NCBI RefSeq assembly: GCF_008041935.1
Contig: NZ_VKAC01000004.1
Span: 186,001 to 250,000, forward strand
Reading direction: 5' to 3'
Source: Quadrisphaera setariae
GTDB taxonomy: Bacteria; Actinomycetota; Actinomycetes; Actinomycetales; Quadrisphaeraceae
DNA length: 64,000 bases
Part shown: positions 17,601 to 25,141 of the stretch, piece after piece
Layout: each line of letters begins with the position of its first letter
How positions within the stretch are numbered: position 1 is the stretch's first letter
Position numbers and translations under genes: made by a program
Notes under the pieces: model-generated
Told to the model about the DNA's origin: nothing
The model's database searches: none
Seen by the model: only the letters and a program-made list of their open reading frames with translations

Positions 17601-17627
17601 TTCCTCGAGCTGGTGGCCGCCCCGTGA
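14607..17627 (+). CDS. Secreted S15-type alpha/beta hydrolase fused to an ABC ATPase
   Basis: 1006 residues combining two normally separate proteins. Residues ~8-35 form a signal or anchor (LVAAAAAALVGLGALG). A Ser-rich linker leads to an alpha/beta hydrolase with nucleophile motif GASYGG, acid in QGEGDSLFG and His in GGGHDGGFDG, then Gly/Gln-rich linkers and a PepX-C-like beta-sandwich (VFETEPLEQPLTLLG). A single membrane segment (VLALAGVVLAALALAL) and a basic stop (RRRRR) precede a full ATPase: GPNGAGKTT, YSQGMRQRLGIAQAM, LLVLDEPTNGLDP, SSHLLSEVE. The hydrolase should be outside and the ATPase inside. It is coupled by GTGA overlap to the permease that follows. Start choice is uncertain (upstream frame stays open). 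Confidence 0.85.
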   Translation: MRGARPWRPRLVAAAAAALVGLGALGAAGPAAASSTSPSASPSSTPTDTPVEGVREEPLTVPVGPEPGGAQVTIDATLYEPDAASQASPSPAVLLAHGFGGSKADLAAQGRSLAQAGYVALAYTARGFGASGGNVHLDDPDYEVADARALVDLLAQRPEVQQDGPGDPRVGVAGASYGGAVGLLLAGTDPRVDAVASGITWSDLSSALDPQAAQGQSGGVFKAGWASQLLTSLTGSALDSARSATSATATATASGTSGGGTGGGAQLGVSTAACGRLAPDLCRGYLQAAETGVVPDSLRAQLARSAPAAVLPDSRAAVLLVQGEGDSLFGLGDSLTNAEAAQRSGAPVSVAWVGGGHDGGFDGAAFDDRARTWFDEHLRAGASAGAQTGEPAGSGESAGDPTAAFSVAVPRQSLFGGRGGGGGGGGSTPDERTLDAVPPLAGTAQQMALSPAAPSGQQGRQGQGGQQAQQGPQLVLSPAGGRPAAMTALPGLGDVASLVGLAAGGGFSTAVLPGQAAVFETEPLEQPLTLLGASSVRLSVTSNTDDAVLFASLSDVSPDGSTALPSGLVAPLRVTTTPGQPTTVDVSLPAVVRDVAAGHRLRLVVATTDSAYAVPTDPRVYGVGLADGQLAVAAAPAAISEPTGDSVDVPWAHVLALAGVVLAALALALVDAARRRRRPAAGGAHDGALETTGAGRGDLDDVVLEVSGLEKVYGDGFRAVDGVSFTVRRGQVVGLLGPNGAGKTTTLRMLMGLLRPSAGSLEVLGQRVKPGSPVLARVGALVEGPGFLPHLSGLANLRLFWASTGRPAADARFEEALEVAGLGDAVHRRVRGYSQGMRQRLGIAQAMLGFPDLLVLDEPTNGLDPPQITAMRQVLRDYAATGRTVLVSSHLLSEVEATCSHAVVMARGRVLAAGSVAELVAGSGEVLVSVGEGQVDRAVEVLREVLGRDDDGGRVLGVRDGGVLVAPGASGTGGLVAALVASGVQVDLVVPQRHLEEVFLELVAAP

Positions 17628-18526
17628 ACGACCCCGTGAGCGACCCCGTGAGCGGCATGAGCAGCAGCACCACCACGACGACGAGCGGGGCGGCGGGTGC
17701 GGGGTCGCGCGGCAGCGCGCTGCCGCTGCGGGTGGAGGTGGCGCGGCAGCTGTCGCGCGTGCGCACCCGCTGGGTGGGCGTGCTCGTCGTGGCGCTCCCG
17801 CTGCTGCTGGTCGCGGCGTTCGCCCTCGGCGGGGAGGACGACCCGGCCGACGGCAGCGCGTCCTTCGTGGACCTCGCCACCTCCAGCGCCGTGAACTTCG
17901 CGGTGTTCGCGCTGCTGGCCGCCTCGGGCTTCCTCTTCGTCGTCCTGGTGGCGCTCTTCGCGGGCGACACCGTGGCGGCCGAGGCCAGCTGGTCGTCCCT
18001 GCGCTACCTGCTCGCGGCGCCCGTGGGGCGGCGGCGGCTGCTCGCGGTGAAGGCGGTGGTGGCGGCGGCGTCCTCGACGCTGGGGATCGTGGCGTTCATC
18101 GCCGTCTGCCTGCTCATCGGGGTGGTCGCGTACGGCTGGGGACCGCTGACCAGCCCGCTCGGTGACGCCCTCGGCGGCTGGGAGGCGCTGGGGCGCCTCG
18201 GGTTGGCGACGGCGTACGTGGTGGTGCAGCTGTCGTGGGTGGGGGCGCTGGCGTTCTGGCTGGGCACGCGCACCGACGCGCCGCTGGGCGCCGTGGGCGG
18301 CGCGGTGCTGGCGAACATCCTCTCCGCGATCCTCGCGTCCATCACGGCCCTCGGTGACCTGCGCGCGTGGCTGCCCACGTACGACGCCGGCGCGTGGACG
18401 GCGCTGCTGCAGCCGGCGGTGGTCTGGGACGACATGGTCCGAGGGCTGGCGACGTCGCTCATCCTCACGGTGGTGTTCGGGGTGCTCGCGGTCATCGGCT
18501 TCGAGCGCAAGGACGTCACCAGCTGA
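17624..18526 (+). CDS. ABC-2 type transporter permease
   Basis: 300-residue membrane protein, partner of the fused ATPase. About six hydrophobic segments: VGVLVVALPLLLVAAFALG, then FAVFALLAASGFLFVVLVAL, STLGIVAFIAVCLLIGVVAY, AYVVVQLSWVGALAFWLG, an ANILSAILASITAL segment, and SLILTVVFGVLAVIGF. SWSSLRYLLAAPVGRRRLL is the typical ABC-2 (Nat/Bcr-like) loop. The N-terminus contains a repeated GTG-start-like stretch (GTGAACGACCCC, then GTGAGCGACCCC), so the exact start is ambiguous by up to 11 codons. Direction (export likely) is inferred from the ABC-2 class. Confidence 0.87.
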   Translation: MNDPVSDPVSGMSSSTTTTTSGAAGAGSRGSALPLRVEVARQLSRVRTRWVGVLVVALPLLLVAAFALGGEDDPADGSASFVDLATSSAVNFAVFALLAASGFLFVVLVALFAGDTVAAEASWSSLRYLLAAPVGRRRLLAVKAVVAAASSTLGIVAFIAVCLLIGVVAYGWGPLTSPLGDALGGWEALGRLGLATAYVVVQLSWVGALAFWLGTRTDAPLGAVGGAVLANILSAILASITALGDLRAWLPTYDAGAWTALLQPAVVWDDMVRGLATSLILTVVFGVLAVIGFERKDVTS

Positions 18527-18542
18527 CGCCGGTCCCCCTCGA

Positions 18543-18606
18543 CGCAGCCGGGCGCCCGGTTGCGGTTCCCGCTCCCTCAGGGACCGCGACCGGGCGCCCG
18601 GCTGCG
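18543..18606 (+). terminator. Long inverted repeat after the hydrolase-ABC operon
   Basis: Arms of about 26 bp (CGCAGCCGGGCGCCCGGT paired with ACCGGGCGCCCGGCTGCG, extended by GCGGT/ACCGC) around a ~10-nt loop. It starts 17 bp after the permease stop and separates the ABC operon from the formate dehydrogenase operon. No U-tract follows. Confidence 0.75.
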
Positions 18607-18689
18607 GTGCGGAGCAGGACTTCCATGATCGCCGCAGGTCAGAGGGGGGCTGCCGTTGCCGGGCGAGCGGGCGCGTGGTCTGCTGAGCC

Positions 18690-21600
18690 GTGGCCATCGA
18701 CGAGGGACGTCGGGCGAGCACTCCGCCGCAAGGGCGGGCGCGCTCGCTGGGACAGCGCGTGACCGGGCTGTGGCCGGTGCTGCGCCAGGTGACGGGCAGC
18801 GACAAGACGGCGCACGGCGCCGCCGTGCGCACCGCGCACACCGATGCGATCACCGCCCGCACCGAGACCGCCGACCGCGTGGTCAAGAGCGTCTGCCCGT
18901 TCTGCGCGGTCGGCTGCGGCCAGGACGTCTACGTGAAGGACGAGCAGGTCGTCCAGATCGAGGGCGACCCCGACTCCCCCATCAGCCGCGGGCGCCTGTG
19001 CCCCAAGGGCAGCGCCAGCAAGAGCCTCGTCACCTCCCCCACGCGCGTCACCACGGTGCGCTACCGGCGCCCGGGCGGCACCGACTGGGAGGACCTGCCG
19101 CTGGCGACGGCCATGGACATGATCGCCGACCGCGTGCTGCAGGCCCGCCACGACGGCTGGCAGGAGCTCGACGACCGCGGCCGCAAGCTCCGCCGCACGA
19201 TGGGCTTCGCGAGCCTGGGCGGCGCGACCCTCGACAACGAAGAGAACTACCTCATGAAGAAGCTGTACACCGCCCTCGGCGCTGTGCAGATCGAGAACCA
19301 GGCCCGGATATGACACTCCTCCACGGTCCCCGGTCTGGGGACCTCGTTCGGCCGCGGAGGGGCCACCACCTTCCTCCAGGACCTCGTCAACGCTGACTGC
19401 ATCCTCATCCAGGGCAGCAACATGGCCGAGGCGCACCCGGTGGGCTTCCAGTGGGTGATGGAGGCCAAGCGCCGCGGGGCGAAGGTCATCCACGTCGACC
19501 CGCGGTTCACGCGGACCTCGGCCGTGGCCGACCTGCACGTGCCGCTGCGCGCGGGCACGGACATCGCCTTCCTCGGCGGGCTGGTCAACCACGTGCTCGC
19601 CAACGACGCGTACTTCCACGACTACGTGGTGGCGTACACCAACGCCGCCTCGATCGTCGGCGAGGAGTACCGCGACACCGAGGACCCCGAGGAGGACGGC
19701 CCGTCCACCGACCCGACCGGCCTGTTCTCCGGCTGGGACGAGGACAGCCGCAGCTACGACCCGTCGACCTGGGCCTACCAGGACGCGAAGGACGTCGCGG
19801 CCGCCGGTGACCGCAGCCCGAGCGGTCGCAGCAGCGGCGGCACCCAGGGCGGGGAGACCCACAAGGCCACCGCTGGTGGGGACGCCTACGGCAGCGGCGG
19901 CGCCACCATCGGCTCCAAGCCCGACCGCGACGAGACGCTGCAGCACCCGCGCACGGTGTTCCAGATCCTCAAGCGGCACTTCGCCCGCTACACCCCGGAG
20001 ATGGTGGAGCGGATCTGCGGCACCCCGCAGGACGCCTTCCTGCAGGTCGCCCGGGCGCTGGTGGAGAACTCCGGCCGCGAGCGCACCACGGCGCTGGCGT
20101 ACGCGGTGGGCTGGACGCACCACTCCCAGGGCGCGCAGTACATCCGCACGTCGGCGATCCTGCAGACGCTGCTGGGCAACATCGGCCGCCCCGGCGGCGG
20201 GATCCTCGCGCTGCGCGGGCACGCCAGCATCCAGGGCTCCACCGACATCCCCACGCTGTTCAACCTGTGGTCGGGCTACCTGCCCATGCCGAAGGCGGGC
20301 CAGGACGACGTCGACTCCTACGTCGGCTCCTCCGAGGACCTCGCCGGGTTCTGGGGCAACATGCGCGACTACAGCGTCAGCCTGCTGAAGTCGTGGTGGG
20401 GTGACGCGGCCCAGCCCGAGAACGACTTCGCGTTCGACTACATGCCGCGCATCTCCGGCGACCACGGCACGTACCGCACGGTCATGGACATGGTCGACGG
20501 GAAGGTCGACGGGTACTTCCTGCTGGGGCAGAACCCCGCGGTCGGCTCGGCGAACGCCCGGCTGCAGCGCCTGGGCATGGCCAACCTCAAGTGGCTCGTG
20601 GTCCGCGACCTGCAGATGATCGAGTCGGCCACGTTCTGGAAGGACGGGCCGGAGGTCGAGACCGGCGAGCTGCGCACCGAGGACGTCGGCACCGAGGTGT
20701 TCTTCCTCCCCGCGGCCAGCCACGTGGAGAAGGCCGGCACGTTCACCCAGACGCAGCGGCTGCTGCAGTGGCGCCACCAGGCGGTGTCCCCGCCGGGCGA
20801 GTCGCGCAGCGAGCTGTGGTTCTACTGGCAGCTCGGGCGCATCCTGCGGGAGAAGCTCGCCGCGTCCACCGACCCGCGCGACAGGCCGCTGCTCGACCTG
20901 ACCTGGGACTACCCCGTCCACGAGGACGAGTTCGGCCCCGCGTCGGACCCGCTGAGCTGGGAGCCCGACGGCGAGGCGGTGCTGCGCGAGATCAGCGGCA
21001 CCGAGACCCACCTCGACGACGACGGCACCGTGGTCGACCGGGCGCTGTCGTCCTACACGGAGCTCAAGTCCGACGGGACCACGCGCTCGGGCTGCTGGAT
21101 CTACTGCGGCGCGTACGCGGACGAGGTCAACCAGACCGCTCGGCGTCGTCCCGGTCGTGAGCAGGACTGGACGGCCGCGGAGTGGGGCTGGGCCTGGCCG
21201 ATGAACCGCCGCCAGCTGTACAACCGCGCCTCGGCGGACCCGCAGGGCAGGCCCTGGAGCGAGCGCAAGGCGCTCGTCTGGTGGGACGAGACGGCCGGCG
21301 AGGACGGGAAGGGCCGCTGGGTGGGGCACGACGTGCCCGACTTCGAGGCCACCAAGCCGCCGTCGTACGTGCCGCCGGCCGGCTCGAGGGGTCCGGCGGC
21401 CATCGCCGGCCGCGACCCGTTCATCATGCAGGCGGACGGCAAGGCGTGGCTGTTCGCGCCGTCCGGAGTGGTCGACGGTCCGCTGCCCACCCACTACGAG
21501 GGCGCGGAGTCGCCCGTGGGCAACCCGCTGCACCCGAACCGGGTCTACAACCCGGCCCGCCGGGCGTTCCCCCGGCCGGGCAACCGCGGGGTGCCGACGC

Positions 21601-22163
21601 GCTCGGACGTCTACCCGTTCGTGTTCACCACCTACCGGCTCACCGAGCACCACACGGCGGGCGGCATGAGCCGCACGCTGCCGTACCTGTCGGAGCTGCA
21701 GCCGGAGATGTTCATCGAGGTCTCCGCGGAGCTGGCGCGCGAGCGCGGGCTGGAGCACCAGGGGTGGGCGACCATCGTCACGCCGCGCAGCGCCATCGAG
21801 GCGCGCGTCATGGTCACGCCGCGCATCCGCCCGCTGCGGCTGCCCGGAGGCGGCGAGGACGGCAGCGAGGTGCAGGTGGTGCACCAGGTGGGCATCCCGT
21901 GGCACTGGGGGCCGAACGGCATCAGCCGCGGTGACGCCGCCAACGAGCTGGTGGAGATCCTCCTGGACCCGAACACGCACATCCAGGACAAGGTCGGGGC
22001 GTGCGACGTCGTCCCCGGACGGCGTCCGCGCGGGCCCGCGCTCGTGGAGTTCGTGGCGCAGCGCCGCGCCGCGGCCGGGCTGCCGACCGACGACGACGTC
22101 CCCTCCCTCCGCGGCGGAGCCGAGCTCGACGCGGAACCGAACGACGGGCGGAACACCCCATGA
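18690..22163 (+). CDS. fdnG: Selenocysteine formate dehydrogenase, catalytic subunit
   Basis: Oxidises formate to CO2 at a Mo/W-bis-MGD centre. It must be read as one 1157-residue protein through the in-frame TGA at 19311-19313 (Sec208): the frame resumes directly and the flanks (ENQARI before, HSSTVPGLGTSFGRGG after) match FDH-N/O at the Sec site. Cys69, 72, 76 and 104 bind a 4Fe-4S cluster (CPFCAVGC, then RLCPKG). A Gly/Ser-rich insert lies at about residues 371-413. The C-terminal domain has the molybdopterin-binding pattern HHTAGGMSR and WHWGPNGISRGDAANE. No twin-arginine signal precedes the cluster, unlike E. coli FdnG. GTG start 18690; ATGA overlap with the next gene. Confidence 0.94.
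19311..19343 (+). promoter_or_regulatory. Selenocysteine UGA codon and bacterial SECIS hairpin
   Basis: UGA at 19311-19313 is followed by a perfect 7-bp stem, GGTCCCC (19325-19331) with GGGGACC (19337-19343), closing the loop GGTCT (19332-19336). Exactly 18 nt separate the UGA from the loop, the same as in E. coli fdhF as I recall it, and the loop matches the GGUCU recognised by SelB there. It lies inside the coding sequence, as bacterial SECIS elements do. Confidence 0.93.
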
Positions 22164-23134
22164 CGAGCACCACCCCGCGCCAGACCGGCGAGGAGTACGA
22201 CCCCGCGTCGCACTCCGGGTACGGCGAGGACCACCCGCCCCGCATGGGCTTCTTCACCGACACCTCCGTCTGCATCGGCTGCAAGGCCTGCGAGGTGGCG
22301 TGCAAGGAGTGGAACGAGGTCCCGGCCACCGGCGAGATGGACCTCACGGGCTGGTCGTACGACAACTCCTCGATGCTCGGCGCGAGCACGTGGCGGCACG
22401 TCGCGTTCATCGAGCAGGCAGCGCCGGCTGCCACCGAGCCGCAGAACGCGAAGCCCGCGGTCTCCCTCGGCATGCCGAGCATCCGCCCGGAGGGCTTCCT
22501 CGAGCCCGAGGTCACCCGCCCTCCGCACGAGAGCGCTGGTGAGCAGGGTCCGTCCGGCTCCATCGAGGGCGTGCGGTGGCTCATGAGCTCCGACGTGTGC
22601 AAGCACTGCACGCACGCGGCCTGCCTGGACGTCTGCCCCACGGGCGCGCTGTTCCGCACGGAGTTCGGCACCGTCGTCGTCCAGGACGACGTCTGCAACG
22701 GCTGCGGCTACTGCGTCTCCGCGTGCCCCTACGGCGTCATCGGCAAGCGCGAGTCCACGGGCCGGGCCCACAAGTGCACGCTCTGCTACGACCGGATCGG
22801 CGCCGACAAGCAGCCCGCGTGCGCGACGGCCTGCCCCACGGAGTCCATCCAGTACGGACCGCTGGACGAGCTGCGCGAGCGCGCCGACGCGCGCCTGGCC
22901 GAGCTGCAGGCGAAGGGCGAGCCGAAGGCGCAGCTGTACGGCCGCGACCCGCACGACGGCGTCGGCGGTGACGGGGCGTTCTTCCTGCTCCTGGACGACC
23001 CGGAGGTCTACGGCCTCCCGCCGGACCCGGTGGTGACGACGAAGGCGCTGCCGTCGATGTGGCGGCACGCCGCGGCCGCCGCCGGGGCGCTGTTCGGCGT
23101 GGTGGCGCTCTCCTTCCTGGGGCGCAGGCCGTGA
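22160..23134 (+). CDS. fdhB: Formate dehydrogenase iron-sulfur (beta) subunit
   Basis: 324-residue four-cluster ferredoxin subunit passing electrons from FdnG to the membrane partner. Four Cys groups are visible: CIGCKACEVAC, CKHCTHAACLDVC, CNGCGYCVSAC and CTLCYDRIG with CATAC. The C-terminus has one likely membrane helix (AAAAAGALFGVVALSFLG), as in FdnH. ATG 22160 overlaps the fdnG stop (ATGA), and the stop overlaps the next start (GTGA), so the three subunits are translationally coupled. A longer open frame upstream reads into fdnG and is rejected. Confidence 0.93.
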   Translation: MTSTTPRQTGEEYDPASHSGYGEDHPPRMGFFTDTSVCIGCKACEVACKEWNEVPATGEMDLTGWSYDNSSMLGASTWRHVAFIEQAAPAATEPQNAKPAVSLGMPSIRPEGFLEPEVTRPPHESAGEQGPSGSIEGVRWLMSSDVCKHCTHAACLDVCPTGALFRTEFGTVVVQDDVCNGCGYCVSACPYGVIGKRESTGRAHKCTLCYDRIGADKQPACATACPTESIQYGPLDELRERADARLAELQAKGEPKAQLYGRDPHDGVGGDGAFFLLLDDPEVYGLPPDPVVTTKALPSMWRHAAAAAGALFGVVALSFLGRRP

Positions 23135-24291
23135 GCACCGGTGGGGTCGGCGACGGCGGGAAGGGCGCTGAGCACCCCAGCGAGCAGGGCGCTCCCCGGG
23201 CGACGACGCAGGGTGTCGGCGACCGCCCGCGCCGGCGCCGCGGGGCCGAGTCCGTCGTCGTCCCCGACGCCGACTTCCAGTCGTACTACGGCCGCCAGGT
23301 CATCCACACCCCCGTGTGGGAGGTGCCGCAGGTGCCGGGCTACCTCTACCTGGGCGGCATGAGCGGGGCGGCGTCCGTGATGGGCGCGCTGGCGGACGCC
23401 ACCGGCCGTCCGGCGCTGGCGAAGGTGGGGCGCCTGGCGGCCTCGGGCGGGTCCGTCGTGTCGGTGGTCCTGCTCATCGACGACCTCGGCGTGCCCACCC
23501 GGTTCCTCAACATGCTGCGGGTGGTCAAGTGGACCTCACCGCTGAGCGTGGGCTCGTGGATCCTCATGCCGTTCTCCACCGGCGCGGGCCTCGCCGCCGT
23601 GCACGAGCTGTCCGGCGTCGTCCTGCCGCTGGTGCGGAAGGTGGCCGGCCAGCGGCTCGGCCACCTCGCCGAGGTGGTGCTGCCGGTGGCCGGGCGGCTC
23701 GGCGGCGTGGGCTCGGCGCTGTTCGGACCGCCGCTGGCCACGTACACCGCCGTCCTCATCGCCGACACCGCCGTGCCCGCGTGGCACTCGGTCTACCCCG
23801 AGCTGCCGTTCGTCTTCGCCGCCTCGGGCGCCGCGAGCGCGGGCGGCATCGGGATGGTGGCGGCGCCGGTGGGAGAAGCTGGACCGGCGCGGCGCATGGG
23901 GGCGCTGGGAGCGGTCGCGGAGCTGGCGCTGAGCCGCCGCATGGAGCACCGCATCGGGATGATCGGTGAGGCGTACCGCACTGGTAGGGCGGGCGTGCTG
24001 CTCCGGCTGAGCCGCGTCGCCATGGCCGGTGGGGCGGCCGGAGCGCTGGCGAGCGACCTGCCGGTGTGGCCGAGGACGGCGAGGGCGCAGCGGGCGCGAC
24101 GCGTGGTGTCGGTGGTCGGCGGGGCGCTGCTCAACGCCGGGGCGGCGCTGACGCGGTTCGGGGTGTACGAGGCGGGGATGATCTCCGCGCGCGACCCGAA
24201 GTACACGGTGGTGCCGCAGCGCGAGCGCCTCGACGCCCGCCGCGAGGGCCGCGAGCCCGACCCGCACCTGGCACCGGAGACGGCGCCCTGA
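23131..24291 (+). CDS. nrfD: NrfD-type polytopic membrane subunit of formate dehydrogenase
   Basis: 386 residues with a hydrophilic N-terminal ~65 residues, then about eight to ten membrane segments. The entry motif is YYGRQVIHTPVWEVPQVPGY followed by LGGMSGAASVMGAL, typical of NrfD/PsrC quinone-interacting subunits. It replaces the cytochrome b (FdnI) of the E. coli enzyme, and no heme-ligand pattern is needed. It likely passes electrons between the FdhB clusters and the quinone pool. GTG 23131 overlaps the fdhB stop. The C-terminus (KYTVVPQRERLDARREG) is polar and cytoplasmic by charge. Confidence 0.9.
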   Translation: MSTGGVGDGGKGAEHPSEQGAPRATTQGVGDRPRRRRGAESVVVPDADFQSYYGRQVIHTPVWEVPQVPGYLYLGGMSGAASVMGALADATGRPALAKVGRLAASGGSVVSVVLLIDDLGVPTRFLNMLRVVKWTSPLSVGSWILMPFSTGAGLAAVHELSGVVLPLVRKVAGQRLGHLAEVVLPVAGRLGGVGSALFGPPLATYTAVLIADTAVPAWHSVYPELPFVFAASGAASAGGIGMVAAPVGEAGPARRMGALGAVAELALSRRMEHRIGMIGEAYRTGRAGVLLRLSRVAMAGGAAGALASDLPVWPRTARAQRARRVVSVVGGALLNAGAALTRFGVYEAGMISARDPKYTVVPQRERLDARREGREPDPHLAPETAP

Positions 24292-24386
24292 GATCGGGCG
24301 CAGAAGTCGGGTGAGCCGGTAGTGGTCATGGAAACCCCGGGTAGAGGACCTGTGACCGTGACCGCTCTGCTCCACGGAGGTCTCCT

Positions 24387-24932
24387 GTGGCTCGCAACAC
24401 CTTCTCCCGCTCCCTGCACGACGTCGGCCTGGCCGCCTGGTTCGGCGGCACCCTGGCGAACGCCGTCGCCCTGAACGCCGCCGCTGGCGAGGCCGACGAG
24501 AAGGACGCCGGCCGCGTCACGAACGCCGGCTGGAACCGGTGGACGCCCGTGAACGCCGTCGCGATCGGCGCGCACCTGGTGGGGTCGGTCGGTCAGCTCG
24601 CCGGCAACAGCAGCCGCCTGGCCGCGCAGCCGGGCGTCAAGACGATGTCGGCGGTGAAGACCGTGGTGACCGTCGCAGCCCTGGGCGCCACCGCGTACTC
24701 GCGGGCGCTGGGCAAGGTGGTCGACGCCGCGGGCGACCCGCGCGTCAAGGGCGGCACCAAGCCGTCCCGGCGCACCCCGGCCGAGGTGGTCGAGGCCCAG
24801 GGCAAGCTCGACCTCATGCAGTGGGTCATCCCCGCGCTGACCGGCACGCTCGTGGTGATCAGCTCCTTCGCGGGCGAACAGCAGCGCGCCTCCGAGGTGC
24901 TGCCCGGCGTCACGGGCGCCAACCGCCGCTGA
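24387..24932 (+). CDS. Unknown membrane-associated protein downstream of formate dehydrogenase
   Basis: 181 residues from a GTG with GGAGG 7 nt upstream. Motifs: SLHDVGLAAWFGGTLANAVA at the N-terminus, TNAGWNRWTPVNAVAIGAHL, a Val/Ala-rich segment VKTVVTVAALGATAYSRALG, and a last hydrophobic stretch WVIPALTGTLVVISSFAGEQ. Two to four short membrane helices are possible. No cofactor motif or cysteine. It lies 95 bp after nrfD on the same strand and before a strong terminator, so it is probably the last gene of the formate dehydrogenase operon. I do not recognise the family; a role in assembly or quinone coupling is only suggested by position. Confidence 0.8.
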   Translation: MARNTFSRSLHDVGLAAWFGGTLANAVALNAAAGEADEKDAGRVTNAGWNRWTPVNAVAIGAHLVGSVGQLAGNSSRLAAQPGVKTMSAVKTVVTVAALGATAYSRALGKVVDAAGDPRVKGGTKPSRRTPAEVVEAQGKLDLMQWVIPALTGTLVVISSFAGEQQRASEVLPGVTGANRR

Positions 24933-24980
24933 CTCCACCCCCCTCCGTGATCATGGGCGATCGGAACACCTGAGAGAGTC

Positions 24981-25060
24981 GCAGCGTCGGGCGTCCGCGC
25001 AGCGTCAGGTCACCGGGGCTGGACCCGGTGACCTGACGCTGCGGCGGCGCCCGGCGCTGC
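24981..25060. terminator. Bidirectional terminator, ~37-bp arms
   Basis: A perfect 20-bp inner arm (24998-25017 with 25024-25043, containing CAGCGTCAGGTCACCGGG) around a 6-nt loop, extended by a second nearly complementary block (24981-24997 with 25044-25060). It lies in the gap between the convergent formate dehydrogenase operon and selD. The gap also has CCATGATCAC-like motifs on both sides (24947, 25083, 25113), the first in inverted orientation. Confidence 0.8.
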
Positions 25061-25141
25061 GACCACCTGCAGTGCGCCAACACCCATGATCACCACGAGT
25101 CGTGCACGCAGCGCCCATGATCGCGAAGAGGGCGAGCGGGG

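Noticed and set aside
19311-19421. Frameshift or pseudogene at the TGA in fdnG
   Set aside because: The frame does not shift, both flanks align with Sec-containing FDH, a SECIS hairpin is present and the sel genes are nearby.
18639-21980. 1113-codon minus-strand open frame opposite fdnG
   Set aside because: Antisense shadow of the Sec formate dehydrogenase; no domain motif recognisable.
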